This document shows positions 25,504 through 35,222 of a DNA stretch of 64,000 nucleotides, one piece after another; positions within the stretch are counted from its first letter, which is position 1; each line of letters opens with the position of its first letter. This DNA comes from Streptomyces sp. DH41. Lineage in GTDB: Bacteria; Actinomycetota; Actinomycetes; Streptomycetales; Streptomycetaceae. The notes under the pieces are model-generated. The model was not told where the DNA came from and searched no databases. It saw only the letters and a program-made list of their open reading frames with translations. The position numbers and the translations under genes are program-made. Location: the NCBI RefSeq assembly GCF_029813785.1, contig NZ_JARVKY010000004.1, positions 1 through 64,000 on the forward strand, given 5' to 3'.

Positions 25504-26997
25504 TCAGCGCCAGGCCTGCCGTTCCCGACCGCGGGGGTCGTCGACCTGTGTCCACTCGGCGTCGACGCGCATCGTGGCCCGTCGCTCGTCGTCGTACGGG
25601 TCCCAGCCGGGGTCGCCGGTCGTCGCGAACCGGACCCAGGTCCCGTGCATACGGGCGGCGAGATCCGCGGGGGGCTTGTCGGGGCCGAGCAGAGCGGCGG
25701 ATCCGTGCAGCCGCGGCAGGTGGGCGACATCGAAGACGAAGGGCAGCTCGACCGCGTGGGTGGCGCCGAGCGCGCCGTCCAGGGCGTGGGAGCGCCAGGC
25801 GAACTCGTAGGCGTAGGTGCCGGACCCGGGGTGGGCGGCATGCGCGCCGGCCAGCGCCCAGGTACCCGCGCCGAAGAGGGCGTCTCCCATGATGGCGGAG
25901 CGCAGCTCGCCGAAGGATGCCTCGGGGCGCGTCTTGCGGTACGTCTCGAGGAGTCGCGCCGGCTGCGGGTGCGAGCGCGCCGCCACGTCGTCGACGTCCC
26001 CGGCGGTCGAGGTGGCGTACTTGCCCACCGGGACGAGGTAGAGGTGTCCTTCCTCCGTGTTGGTTCCGATGAGCAGAGGGATGTCGCTGCTCTGACCGGC
26101 GGCGACGGATTCGGCGGGCTGGGTGTCGAGGACCAGGCTGAAGGGGCTGAGTCCGATCAGCGGGTCGTGATGCGTCTCGGTCCGCAGGCCGATGCCCGCG
26201 AGCCGGGAGGCGGCCTCGACCAGACGGTCGTCGGTGATGTCCGCGAAAGCCCCGGCCTCGGGTTCGACGCCCAGGGTTTCGGCCGCCGCCCTGGTGACGC
26301 GGGCCGCCTGCTCGGTGGTGAACGCTCCCAGTCCGCTGCCGCTCTGGACGATCGCCCGGCGAAAGAGGCCGGCGGCTTCCGGGGCGGCGAGGACGCCGCC
26401 GACGATGGTCGCCCCGGCGGATTGACCGAAGAGGGTGACGTTGTGCGGGTCACCGCCGAATGCGGCGATGTTCTGCCGCACCCAGCGCAGCGCGGCGACG
26501 ACGTCGAGCAGCCCGCGGTTGGCGGGCGCGCCGGGGAGGTCGAGGAACCCCGCGATACCGAGCCGGTAGTTGACGGTGACGAGGACGACGCCGTCGCGGG
26601 CGAAGGCGGAGCCGTCGTACAGCGCGGACCGTGTCGATCCGGCGACGAATCCGCCGCCGTGCACGAAGACCATGACGGGCAGGCCACCGTCAGCGGTGGC
26701 GGGCTGCCAGACGTTGGCGGTGAGATAGTCCTCGCCGCGGCTCCAGCCGGTGCCGAAGTAGGGGGACATGTCGACGCTGCCGAGCTTCCGCTCGGACTGC
26801 GGCGCGTTGGGTCCCGGCACGGTGGCGTCCCGTACGCCGTCCCACGGCTCGTGCGGCTGGGGTGGTGCGAATCGGCCGGCGCCACGGGGCGGGGCGGCGT
26901 AGGGAATGTTGAGGAAAGCGGCCGTGTCGCCCTGACGCAGACCGCGGACGGCTCCCTGCGCCGTGGTCACGATGGGCTCGAGGTGGTGGTGGCTCAT
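25504..26997 (-). CDS. type-B carboxylesterase (para-nitrobenzyl esterase family)
   Basis: This 497-residue alpha/beta hydrolase has the type-B carboxylesterase layout: oxyanion-hole HGGGFVAGS near residue 113, nucleophile Ser in FGQSAGA near 193, acidic member in GTNTEEGH near 310 and His in GATHAVELPFVF near 404. No signal peptide is seen, so it is probably cytosolic. It lies 22 bp downstream of the MBL-fold hydrolase in the same direction and is likely cotranscribed. Both enzymes hydrolyse ester- or lactone-like bonds in their families, which hints at a shared degradation step. The substrate is not readable. Confidence 0.92.
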   Translation of the reverse strand: MSHHHLEPIVTTAQGAVRGLRQGDTAAFLNIPYAAPPRGAGRFAPPQPHEPWDGVRDATVPGPNAPQSERKLGSVDMSPYFGTGWSRGEDYLTANVWQPATADGGLPVMVFVHGGGFVAGSTRSALYDGSAFARDGVVLVTVNYRLGIAGFLDLPGAPANRGLLDVVAALRWVRQNIAAFGGDPHNVTLFGQSAGATIVGGVLAAPEAAGLFRRAIVQSGSGLGAFTTEQAARVTRAAAETLGVEPEAGAFADITDDRLVEAASRLAGIGLRTETHHDPLIGLSPFSLVLDTQPAESVAAGQSSDIPLLIGTNTEEGHLYLVPVGKYATSTAGDVDDVAARSHPQPARLLETYRKTRPEASFGELRSAIMGDALFGAGTWALAGAHAAHPGSGTYAYEFAWRSHALDGALGATHAVELPFVFDVAHLPRLHGSAALLGPDKPPADLAARMHGTWVRFATTGDPGWDPYDDERRATMRVDAEWTQVDDPRGRERQAWR

Positions 26998-27019
26998 GTC
27001 TCGTGTCTTTCCGCAGGGC

Positions 27020-27934
27020 TCAGGCCTGCTCGGTGTACGGGGCGAAGGGCGCCCAGCCCTTGATGGCGAACTTGTCTCCCTCGCGCGCCACTTCGGCGGC
27101 GCCGTGTCCGCCCAGGTGTGCGGGGATCACGAGTGCGTTGTTGTCCGCCGCCCAGCCCAGCACCTTGCGACGGGTGGCGCGGGCACCCGCGGGGTCCTCG
27201 CAGAAGCAGCTGTTGGAGTCGGGCTCGAGGATCTGCACGGGGTTGTGCAGCAGGTCCCCGACGAACACCGCGCGGTCCGTCCCGGAGGTGAGGGTCAGTA
27301 CGGAGGAGCCGGGAGTGTGTCCGGGGGCCGCGTCGAGGCGGAGGCCGGCGTCGATCCGGTGGCTGCCTTCCCACAGCGACGTCTGGCCGGCCTGGTGCAC
27401 CGGCGCCACACTGTCCTCGAAGACATTCTGGTTGCCGCGGCCGAGCAGTGGCTTGTGGCCGTTCTCTGGGTTCCAGAAATCGAAGTCGTCCTTCGGCATG
27501 AGATAGGTGGCGTTGGGAAAAGTGGGCACCCATCGCCGGCCGTTCAGGTATGTGTTCCAGCCGACGTGATCGATGTGGAGATGCGTGTTGATCACGATGT
27601 CGACGTCCTCGGGCTGGACGCCGGCGCGCGCGAGATTGGCCAGGAAACCCGTCTCGAGACGGTTCCAGACCGGCGCGTAGGGGCGGTCCTTGTGGTTGCC
27701 CACGCCGGTGTCGACGAGGATGGTCTTGCCTTCGCTGCGCAGCAGCCAGGTCTGGATCGCGGAATTGACGATATTGGTATCGGCGTCGAGGAAATGCGAG
27801 CTCAGCCAGGAGGCGCCACTGTTCCACACTTCCTTCGGGCTTTCGGGGAAGAACTGGTCGGGCGTCATTTCGACGGAACCGAAGTACTCCCACACTCGTG
27901 TGATGGTGACGTCGCCGAGCGTGATCTGTTCCAT
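27020..27934 (-). CDS. MBL-fold metallo-hydrolase
   Basis: This 304-residue protein carries the metallo-beta-lactamase zinc motif THLHIDHVG near residue 117. Later ligands are the His of PGHTPGSS (near 208), the Asp of FVGDLLH (near 228) and a C-terminal His in IPAHLGG. The layout fits the lactonase/hydrolase branch, which includes N-acyl homoserine lactonases and other ester hydrolases, but a specific substrate cannot be named. The ATG at 27934 has GAGGAT upstream. It forms an operon with the downstream carboxylesterase and is divergent from the LAL regulator. Confidence 0.88.
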   Translation of the reverse strand: MEQITLGDVTITRVWEYFGSVEMTPDQFFPESPKEVWNSGASWLSSHFLDADTNIVNSAIQTWLLRSEGKTILVDTGVGNHKDRPYAPVWNRLETGFLANLARAGVQPEDVDIVINTHLHIDHVGWNTYLNGRRWVPTFPNATYLMPKDDFDFWNPENGHKPLLGRGNQNVFEDSVAPVHQAGQTSLWEGSHRIDAGLRLDAAPGHTPGSSVLTLTSGTDRAVFVGDLLHNPVQILEPDSNSCFCEDPAGARATRRKVLGWAADNNALVIPAHLGGHGAAEVAREGDKFAIKGWAPFAPYTEQA

Positions 27935-28112
27935 GGGCCATCCTCAGGAGGCGGAGATTTCCCTGAAACCGTACGAGCGGCCTCGGCGCGCGCGGTATCC
28001 GTAACATGACTGCACCTGTGCGCCCGGCCCGGGCACTGGACCATGCCGCTTGTAGCCTGGATGGGCCGGCGCAAGGCGGCTCCGATCGACAGCCGCGATT
28101 CCTGGAGACTCC

Positions 28113-30902
28113 GTGGACAAGCACACAACCGGCCGAGGTGCGGTCATGGGGCCGGGGCCGGATCCGGCGGAGCTCATCGTCGGCCGGGACGCGGAATTGG
28201 CTCGCCTCCTTCGCGCGGTGGACCCGATGGCGGCCGACCCGGCGGTGGTGCTGGTCGGCGACGCGGGCACGGGCAAGAGCGCACTGCTGGAGCACGTGGC
28301 GCGCCGGGCCGAAGCCCGCGGTGCTCGCGTGCTGCGTGCCGAGGGCAGCGAGTCGGAATCGAGCCTGGCGTTCTCCGCACTGCATCAGTTGCTGCGGCCG
28401 GTGCCGGCCGAGGTGGAGGGGCTGCCGGGGAGACAGCGCGAGGCGCTGAAGGACGCCTTCGGCGAGGGGGCGGGCACGTCGGCACCCGATCTCATGCTGG
28501 TCGCGGTCGCCGTCCTGAGCCTGTTGTCGGGCCTGGCCGACCACCATCCGGTGCTCGTGGTGCTGGACGACGCGCAGTGGCTCGATCGTGCTTCCCTGGA
28601 CGCGCTGTCCTTCGCCGCCAGACGGCTGGCGGGTGAACCGGTCACGATGCTGATCGGGACCCGTGGCGGCGATCGCCTTCCGGGATTCGACCGTCATGTG
28701 CCGGTACTCCCCCTGGAACCGCTCGACAACGCCGCGGCCAGTCAACTGCTGGACCTGCAGCCCAAGAGCCCCACTGGCCACATCAGGTCGCGGATCCTCG
28801 ACCAGGCAGGCGGCAACCCGCTGGCGCTGGTGGAACTGGCGAGGACGGCCTCAGCCCAGGACACGGCCGCGGGGGCGCCGTCCGCGGGTCCGCTTCCGCT
28901 CACCGATCGCCTGGAGCGGATCTTCGCCGCCCGCCTGGACAACCTCCCCGCCTCCACCGCGCGGGCTCTGCTGCTCCTGGCGGCCATGGACAGCGCCGAC
29001 TCCTCGCTCGCCGACTCGGCGAGGCTGCCGCGCGCCGAGGACGCGGCCTGGCTGCCGGCCGAGCGGGCCGGGCTGGTCAGGCGGACCGGCCGCGACGTCC
29101 GGTTTCGCCACCCACTGGTCCGGTCCGCCGTGTATCACGCCGCCTCCTTGGGTGCCCAGCGCGAGGCTCACCTGGCGCTCGCCAAGATGTTGCGGGACGA
29201 ACCGGACCGGAGTGCCTGGCATCTCGCGGCCGCGTGCCCGCGTCCGGACGCGGCCGTGTCGGCGGAGCTGGAGCGGACCGCCGGACGCGCCCGCCGCCGC
29301 GGCGGCCACGCGGCGGCGGCCCGGGCCCTGCGGCGCGCCGCGGAACTCGCCCCGCAGCGCGAGGACAGTGCCCGGCTGCTGGTCGAAGCCGCCGCGGCGG
29401 CCGTGTTCACCGGAGACATCGCCTGGGTGGAGGAGCTGGTCGCCGCGGCGCGCACGCGTACGGACGACGCGACCCTGCTGGCCTCCGCGGCCGTACAGGC
29501 GGGACGGCTGGCGGTCCTGACCGTGCGCCACAGCGTGGTCTTCTCCCGGCTGGCCGACGCGGCCGAGGAGTTGGCGGCCACCCAGCCGGCGGCCGGGCTG
29601 GACCTCGTGGCCGGCGCCGCCGTGGTCCGCTTCTACTCCGGGCAGGACACACAGCGCCACCGTGTCCAGGACATCCTGCGGCGCCTTCCCGCGAACACCT
29701 CGTACGCGGGCTTGCCCACATGGGTGAGGGCGGTGTCGGACCCTTTCGACGACCGGGCCCAGCTCGTCTCCCTCCTACCGCGGTTGGCCGCCGAGGCGGA
29801 GGGCCGGCCGGAACGGCTCACCGCCGTCGGCATCATGGCGTGGCTCCTGGACGAGACTCCACGGGCCGTCCGCGCCTTCGACGAGGCCTTCGACCGCTGG
29901 GGGCTGCAGGGAGCGCTGCCCGAGGGGCTGGGGGGCGCTGTCGCCTGGGCCTACGTGGAGCGAGGACGGTGGGAACAGGCCCGTGAGGCGTGCGCCCGCA
30001 CCACGGCGGTCGGCCGGGTGGCCGGCCTCGACCACGCCGTGGCCTGTGCGGCCACCGTGGACGCCACCGTGCTGGCCTTCCTCGGCGACGTGTCCTCGGC
30101 CCGGGCCCGGGCCGAGGACGCGCTCGCTCTGATCGATCCGCTGGAAAGCCGCTCGGTGGCCGTCTATGCCCATCGTGCGCTCGGCGCGGCGGCAGCCGCG
30201 GAAGGCGACTACGAGACCGCGTACGGCCAACTCCGCATGGTCTTCACGGCAGACGGCGCGCCCGTGCACTACCACGCCTCCTACCCGGCCCTCGCGGACC
30301 TGGCCGCCGCCGCTGTGCGCTGCGGCCGCCACGAGGAGGCTGTCGCGATCGTCGAGCGCTCGGCGGGCGCGCTGGCGGACAACGCTTCGCCTCGTCTGCG
30401 TGCGCTGATCAGCCGAGCCCGTGGCCTCCTGGCGGACCCCGGGAACGCCGAACCGCACTTCCGGGCGGCTCTCGCGGATCCGGTACTGGAGTACTGGCCC
30501 TTCGAACGTGCGCAGACCCTGCTCGACCTCGCCGAGTGGCTGCGGCGCCGTCGGCGCGTCGCAGAGGCGCGTGCGCCGCTCACACAGGCCCTGGAGATCT
30601 TCCGGCGTCTGGGGGCGCGCCCGTGGATCGAGCGTGCCCGGGTCGAATCGCGCGCAGCCGGCCTCGACGTCACGGACACCGTCCCCGACGCGGTCGCCGA
30701 ACTCTCCCCGCAGCAGCGGCAGATCGTGCGGCTCGCCGCCCGCGGGCTGACCAACCGTGAGATCGGAGAGAAGCTCTTCCTCTCGCCGCGCACGGTCAGC
30801 TCGCACCTCTACCGCAGCTTTCCCAAGCTGGGCATCACAGCCCGTTCCCAGCTGCGCGACCTCATCGAGGGACCCCTCGCCACGGCGGCCCACCGGGGAT
30901 AG
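28113..30902 (+). CDS. LAL-type LuxR transcriptional regulator with AAA ATPase
   Basis: The GTG at 28113 has GGAG 6-7 nt upstream and gives 929 residues. An N-terminal STAND-type ATPase carries Walker A GDAGTGKSALL (near 48) and Walker B VLVVLDDAQWLD (near 150). A long helical TPR-like sensor region (350-850) follows. The LuxR helix-turn-helix lies at about 862-907 (LTNREIGEKLFLSPRTVSSH). Such large ATP-binding LuxR regulators usually activate nearby catabolic or secondary-metabolism genes. It is divergent from the MBL hydrolase/esterase pair, its most likely target. Confidence 0.92.
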   Translation: MDKHTTGRGAVMGPGPDPAELIVGRDAELARLLRAVDPMAADPAVVLVGDAGTGKSALLEHVARRAEARGARVLRAEGSESESSLAFSALHQLLRPVPAEVEGLPGRQREALKDAFGEGAGTSAPDLMLVAVAVLSLLSGLADHHPVLVVLDDAQWLDRASLDALSFAARRLAGEPVTMLIGTRGGDRLPGFDRHVPVLPLEPLDNAAASQLLDLQPKSPTGHIRSRILDQAGGNPLALVELARTASAQDTAAGAPSAGPLPLTDRLERIFAARLDNLPASTARALLLLAAMDSADSSLADSARLPRAEDAAWLPAERAGLVRRTGRDVRFRHPLVRSAVYHAASLGAQREAHLALAKMLRDEPDRSAWHLAAACPRPDAAVSAELERTAGRARRRGGHAAAARALRRAAELAPQREDSARLLVEAAAAAVFTGDIAWVEELVAAARTRTDDATLLASAAVQAGRLAVLTVRHSVVFSRLADAAEELAATQPAAGLDLVAGAAVVRFYSGQDTQRHRVQDILRRLPANTSYAGLPTWVRAVSDPFDDRAQLVSLLPRLAAEAEGRPERLTAVGIMAWLLDETPRAVRAFDEAFDRWGLQGALPEGLGGAVAWAYVERGRWEQAREACARTTAVGRVAGLDHAVACAATVDATVLAFLGDVSSARARAEDALALIDPLESRSVAVYAHRALGAAAAAEGDYETAYGQLRMVFTADGAPVHYHASYPALADLAAAAVRCGRHEEAVAIVERSAGALADNASPRLRALISRARGLLADPGNAEPHFRAALADPVLEYWPFERAQTLLDLAEWLRRRRRVAEARAPLTQALEIFRRLGARPWIERARVESRAAGLDVTDTVPDAVAELSPQQRQIVRLAARGLTNREIGEKLFLSPRTVSSHLYRSFPKLGITARSQLRDLIEGPLATAAHRG

Positions 30903-31341
30903 GGGCGAGGCCGCGGAATCCCGCGAGGTGGCCCCTTCCGTCTGTACTCCGATGCCCCCTTCTTCTCCCAAGGTCACGCCTTGCGGGGACGCAGGCCCGT
31001 AGCCCACCGGGGCGCGGGGAACGGCTTCACTCGTGCGGGAGCGGTCCTCTGCCGCGCTTGTGGCCGGCGGCTTCACAGCGGTGGTCACTCCGTCGGCGAG
31101 CCGCCCGCGCGGGCTTCCGATCTGGAGCCCTGCCCGGAGACCCTGGACCTGCTTCGGGTGCGCACAGCCGGGCTGGACGAGCAGATCGACACGCTCGTCC
31201 GGTCCCGCCAACCCTGCGTGAGTACCTGGCGGCCACGGAGCGACGGGTGGCCGGCCAGGTGGTTCGTCCGGATCAGTCGGTCGCTGGTCCGGGTGGATCG
31301 TTGACACTGCTTCCAGTCGGGCCGTCCGGTCGCTGCTCGAC
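30903..31341. other. gene-free stretch with a decayed MerR fragment
   Basis: This 439-bp stretch separates the LAL gene from the convergent SDR. The only protein-like signal is the MerR-type remnant listed separately. No hairpin terminator strong enough to report was found. Confidence 0.55.
31100..31250 (+). pseudogene. frameshifted remnant of a MerR-family regulator C-terminus
   Basis: The plus strand reads TLDLLRVRTAGLDEQIDTLV followed by RSRQ. After a one-base frameshift near 31212 it continues in another frame as LREYLAATERRVAG. Together these match the C-terminal dimerisation helix of MerR regulators (LLRxRxAELDxQIxxL...LxxYLxAT). The helix-turn-helix half is missing upstream. The divergence pattern and missing N-terminus indicate a dead gene. 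It probably once controlled a neighbour such as the SDR gene. Confidence 0.55.
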
Positions 31342-32310
31342 CTATCGGGGTGAACCGCTCGTCGCTTCGCCTGAAAACGTGTCCGCCCTGGCTGTGTCCA
31401 CCGCGGTGAACCGCTCGGCGGCCGCCCAGAGCTCGCCCTCGCGCTGCGGGTCGTAGGACTCCTGCGACGAGCGGTCCGCACGATCGCGGTCGACGTAGGA
31501 ACCGGTCGGCGCATGGGTCGTGCCGAGGACGACGTCGGCGAGGTAGCGGCCCGCGGCACTGCGGCTGGTGGCGAACGGGGTGAGGGTCATCACCGGCATG
31601 ATCCGGCGCATCGCGAACCGGGAGACCGGTCCTGCGTTGCGGGCGAGACCGGTGCCGGGGACGAAACCCGGGTTGTAGGCGACGGCGTCGATCCCGGCCG
31701 GCAGCCGGCGCGCGTACTCGTGAACCAGGTAGATCGCGGCCAGCTTGCTCGTCGAGTACGCGGTACGCCCGCCGGCCGCGGTTTCCGGCTTGGGGAAGGC
31801 GCCCGTGCGGGCGAGGACGTCCGGGGACCTCCAGGCGGGACCGGGCACCATGCCCATGTTGTGCTTGAAGTCGCCGAAGTGGGTGTCGCTGGCGGTGATC
31901 ACGATCCGGGCGGGAGCGGTGAAGCGGTCCTGGAGCAGTCGGACGAACAGGTGGTTGGCGAGCACGTTGACGGCGAAGGTGGCCTCGAACCCGTCGGGTC
32001 CCTCGGTCAGCGCGTTCGTGTACTGCATGCCGGCGTTGCCCACGAAGCCGCGCAGCGGCGGCAGGTCACCACGGTCGAGCCGGCCGCGGATCTCGCCGGC
32101 AGCCGAGCGGACAGTGGCCAGTGAGCCGAGGTCCGCCGAGACGTGCGAGACCGTGTATCCGCCCGCGTCGAGCTCCGCGGCGAGCCGCGCCCCGGAGGAG
32201 TCACGGGCCACGACCAGGAGGTGCGCGTCCGGCGACCGGCGCAGGATCTGCTCCGCGGCGACGCGGCCGATCCCGCGGCTCGCGCCCGTCATCACGATGG
32301 TGTGCTTCAT
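31342..32310 (-). CDS. short-chain dehydrogenase/reductase (SDR)
   Basis: This 322-residue protein has the Rossmann NAD(P) motif TGASRGIG near residue 8 and GNAGMQY near 89. The catalytic Ser lies in ITASDTHFG, and YSTSK supplies the Tyr and Lys near 194. The C-terminal extension resembles protochlorophyllide-reductase/retinol-dehydrogenase-like SDRs. The ATG at 32310 has GAGGAG 9 nt upstream. It is divergent from the MmyB-like regulator with a 148-bp gap, which suggests that the regulator controls it. The substrate is unknown. Confidence 0.9.
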   Translation of the reverse strand: MKHTIVMTGASRGIGRVAAEQILRRSPDAHLLVVARDSSGARLAAELDAGGYTVSHVSADLGSLATVRSAAGEIRGRLDRGDLPPLRGFVGNAGMQYTNALTEGPDGFEATFAVNVLANHLFVRLLQDRFTAPARIVITASDTHFGDFKHNMGMVPGPAWRSPDVLARTGAFPKPETAAGGRTAYSTSKLAAIYLVHEYARRLPAGIDAVAYNPGFVPGTGLARNAGPVSRFAMRRIMPVMTLTPFATSRSAAGRYLADVVLGTTHAPTGSYVDRDRADRSSQESYDPQREGELWAAAERFTAVDTARADTFSGEATSGSPR

Positions 32311-32458
32311 GGAAGGCTCCTCAACTGGCTGAACGGTGGCGCCCGGCTCGGGCGCATCTCCACGTTCGCCGGTGGCACCACGGCCAACCAGTGCAGTCGC
32401 CGTCACTAGGACTGTCAGTACCCAGGCTCGTCCGGCGCCGCGCGGCGAGAATGGACCC

Positions 32459-33325
32459 ATGGCTTCCTCCCGATCCGATTTCGCCGCACTCCTGCGCGCC
32501 TGGCGCGACCGGCTGTCCCCGGCCGACGCCGGCTTCAAGATGACGGACGGCCGTCGTGCCCCAGGGCTGCGCCGCGAGGAGCTCGCCCAGTTGGCCGGGC
32601 TCTCCGTCGACTACGTCCTGCGCCTGGAACAGGGACGCGCGAAGAACCCCTCGGCCCAGGTCGTCGGCGCCCTCGCCCGGGCCCTTCAGCTCTCGCGCGC
32701 CGAGCGTGACCAGCTGTACCGGAGCGCCGGGCTCCTTCCGCCCCAGGACGGGACGGTCAGCACCCATGTACCCCCGGGCATCCAACGGCTCGCCGCACGC
32801 CTGGGCGACGTACCGATCGGAGTGTTCACCGCCGACTGGACCCTGGTGTGGTGGAACACCACGTGGAACGCCCTGCACGGCGACCCCGCCGTCCTCCCGA
32901 CCGCCGAACGGAACCTCGCGCGTGCGCTCTTCGGCAACGGCGCCGCACACGCCTCGATGCTTCCCGTCCGATCCGAGCGCGGACAGGACGCCTTCGCGGA
33001 GTCGATCGTCGCCGATCTCAAGGACGCCGTGTCCCGGTACCCCAGGGACGCCCAGCTCGATCGTCTCGTGCGGGAACTGCGAGAAACATCCGATGAGTTC
33101 GCCCATCACTGGGCCGCACAGACGGCCGCCGCCCAGCACACGACGGACCGCAAGACGATCCGGCACCCGGAGATCGGCGACATCCTGCTGGACTGCGACG
33201 TCCTCGTCGTCCCCGGCGCGGACCTGCGCATGGTCACCTACACGGCAGCGGCCGGAAGCAGCGAGGCGGGAAAACTGGACCTTCTTCGCGTCACAGGTGG
33301 CCGTACTGCCACCGCGCTCCCCTGA
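32459..33325 (+). CDS. helix-turn-helix regulator with MmyB-like ligand-binding domain
   Basis: This 288-residue protein has an N-terminal XRE-type HTH (about residues 10-80: LRREELAQLAGLSVDYVLRLEQ). A C-terminal MmyB-like domain, a PAS-related fold thought to bind small hydrophobic ligands, follows (VFTADWTLVWWNTTWNALHGDP). This pairing is very common in Streptomyces next to single oxidoreductases. The ATG at 32459 starts right before the HTH. The likely target is the divergent SDR gene. Confidence 0.92.
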   Translation: MASSRSDFAALLRAWRDRLSPADAGFKMTDGRRAPGLRREELAQLAGLSVDYVLRLEQGRAKNPSAQVVGALARALQLSRAERDQLYRSAGLLPPQDGTVSTHVPPGIQRLAARLGDVPIGVFTADWTLVWWNTTWNALHGDPAVLPTAERNLARALFGNGAAHASMLPVRSERGQDAFAESIVADLKDAVSRYPRDAQLDRLVRELRETSDEFAHHWAAQTAAAQHTTDRKTIRHPEIGDILLDCDVLVVPGADLRMVTYTAAAGSSEAGKLDLLRVTGGRTATALP

Positions 33326-33620
33326 CCGGCGGCTGCCGGGCGGGTGGTCATGCTGGAGGGTCGGACCTCACCCGGGGCAGCCTGCGACGGGCCTGCCCAC
33401 GCCGTAGCGGGTGGCTGGGTGCGCGGCTGGATGCCCTCTTCGGGAATCGGCCGGTGCCGGTTCGTCGAGGAGGGGCCGCGGGAGGACGCGCGCCACCTTG
33501 GATTGCGTATCCGTCGAATGTTTCGTCCGTCCGGCGCGAACCGCCCCACCATGGGGCGCGAGTGGGTGACCCTTCGCTTCGCGGAGCGGGACCAGGACAC
33601 GAGACACGGAGGACAGCACT

Positions 33621-34118
33621 ATGCAATTGCCCCGGACCCAACTGAAACCTCGAAAGCTGGTGGGACTCGTCGCGGGGGCGGGTCTGCTGCTCACCACTCT
33701 GCTGGGCGCCGCGCCGGTGCAGGCGGCCGACTCGGCCTCCCCCGCGGTCGGCTCGACCGAGCAGCGGGTGGGCGCACACGCGGAAGCGGGGGTGCTGGCG
33801 AACTCGCCGGGGATCTCGCCGGCCGCCGAACGCGTTCGGTACGTGTCCGGCAACAATTACAGTTGCCCGACCGGACGGCTGTGTGCCCGCGTGTGGGATC
33901 CGACCCGCAACACGTACAAGGTGTTCGACCTGTACTACTGCAAGACCTACTCGCTGTCCTACTGGGGCGGCCGCGGTGGTTTCTACAACTACCAGACCGA
34001 TGGCACGGCGGCCAAGTTCTACAACTCGAGGGGTGCAGTCGTCCACACCTCGATCGCGCGCAGCACAGCCAACTCGGGGTGGAACTGGGACCCGATCTGG
34101 AAGATCAAGAACTGCTGA
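33621..34118 (+). CDS. small secreted protein, possibly peptidase-inhibitor I36-like
   Basis: This 165-residue preprotein has a Sec signal peptide: KPRK, a hydrophobic run to about residue 28, then cleavage after PVQA. The mature part has an acidic/Ala spacer and a C-terminal domain from residue 73 rich in Tyr and Trp. Four Cys lie in the order CPTGRLC, YYC and a terminal Cys. The CPxGxLC plus Tyr/Asn pattern recalls Streptomyces I36-type inhibitors of metallopeptidases, but the match is partial. It is a monocistronic gene, convergent with the ArsR gene. Extracellular location is secure; function is inferred. Confidence 0.7.
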   Translation: MQLPRTQLKPRKLVGLVAGAGLLLTTLLGAAPVQAADSASPAVGSTEQRVGAHAEAGVLANSPGISPAAERVRYVSGNNYSCPTGRLCARVWDPTRNTYKVFDLYYCKTYSLSYWGGRGGFYNYQTDGTAAKFYNSRGAVVHTSIARSTANSGWNWDPIWKIKNC

Positions 34119-34220
34119 CCCGCACGCCGCACCGCACAGCGCCCGCCTCACGGCCGTACGTCGGCCGGAGTCGGGCGCTTCCGCACGACTCGCCGCACCT
34201 TCTCGCGTCCTCACACCGCC

Positions 34221-35222
34221 CTACTTCCCGTTCAGCAAGGCCTCCCCCAACCTCGTCCGCCGATGCAGCACCCGGTGCCCGTCCCGGACCGAACCGACCA
34301 GCCCCGCCTCTCGCAGCACCGTGGCATGGCGGCTGGCGTTGGCCGGGGAGAGGTGGAGGGCGGCGGCGATGCCGCTGGTGGACATCGGGCGGTCGAGCAG
34401 CTCCAGCACTCGGGCCCGGGTGGGGCCCAGGAGCCGGTACAGACGCTCCACAGAGCCCGGGCCGGGTGCGCCGCCGGGCCCGGGCAACGTCAGGCAGCCC
34501 GGCGCGAGCGGAACCGGGTACACCAGTACGGGAGAGAGTTCGGGTGCGGCAAGAGTGACAGGCTGCCGGCTGCAGAAGAAGGACGGGATCAGAGTCAGCG
34601 GACGGCCGTTCAGCTCCAAGCCCCGGTCGAAGGGGTATCCGCATTCGAGCCGGCCGTCCCGCCATGACAGCAGCTCCGGCTGGTAGCTGCTCAGCAGCCC
34701 CTCCGCTCCTGCGGCCAGCGCCGAGTCGGCGCGTTTGGCCAAATCCGCGCCGACGGCCCGGTCGATGATCGTCTTGTACGGCGCCACAGCCACCGCGTGA
34801 TAGGCGCGCACCGCCGTCCCCAGCCGGTGCAGCGCCTCGCTCCCGCCCTCGGCCAGCCGTCGGGCGCCCGGCGGCATCGGTCGGTCCGGGTAGAGCCGGG
34901 CGAGTTCGCGTCGTAAGCGTCTGCGGGGTGTGGAGAGCACCGCGTCCAGTCCGGTGTCCGGGTCAGGGGTGCCGGGACCGGGGGTGAGGAAGTCCGGGAA
35001 GTAGGAGGCGAACGGGCTCACCTCCATGAGCGCCCGGGTCATCCGGTTCAGCCCCGCTCGCGCCAGCCCCTCACGTACCTGCCTCCGCCAGGGATCGAAG
35101 ACCAGGGCCGCGTGCCGGTTCTGGAGAAGCTGCAGGCTGAGCACCACCTCCCACATGAAGTCACTGCCCGCCGCCACCCGCAGCCGGTTGAGATCGTCCG
35201 CGCCGAAACCGATACGAAGCAT
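34221..35222 (-). CDS. ArsR-family winged-helix transcriptional regulator
   Basis: This 333-residue protein has an ATG at 35222 with AGGAG upstream. The winged helix is C-terminal (about residues 260-325: LYRLLGPTRARVLELLDRPMSTSGIAAALHLSPANASRHA). The first 250 residues are a helical effector-like domain starting MLRIGFGADDLNRLRVA. This large ArsR-related architecture recurs in Streptomyces and lacks the metal-binding Cys motif of SmtB/ArsR, so a non-metal ligand is likely. No obvious target operon is adjacent. Confidence 0.85.
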   Translation of the reverse strand: MLRIGFGADDLNRLRVAAGSDFMWEVVLSLQLLQNRHAALVFDPWRRQVREGLARAGLNRMTRALMEVSPFASYFPDFLTPGPGTPDPDTGLDAVLSTPRRRLRRELARLYPDRPMPPGARRLAEGGSEALHRLGTAVRAYHAVAVAPYKTIIDRAVGADLAKRADSALAAGAEGLLSSYQPELLSWRDGRLECGYPFDRGLELNGRPLTLIPSFFCSRQPVTLAAPELSPVLVYPVPLAPGCLTLPGPGGAPGPGSVERLYRLLGPTRARVLELLDRPMSTSGIAAALHLSPANASRHATVLREAGLVGSVRDGHRVLHRRTRLGEALLNGK

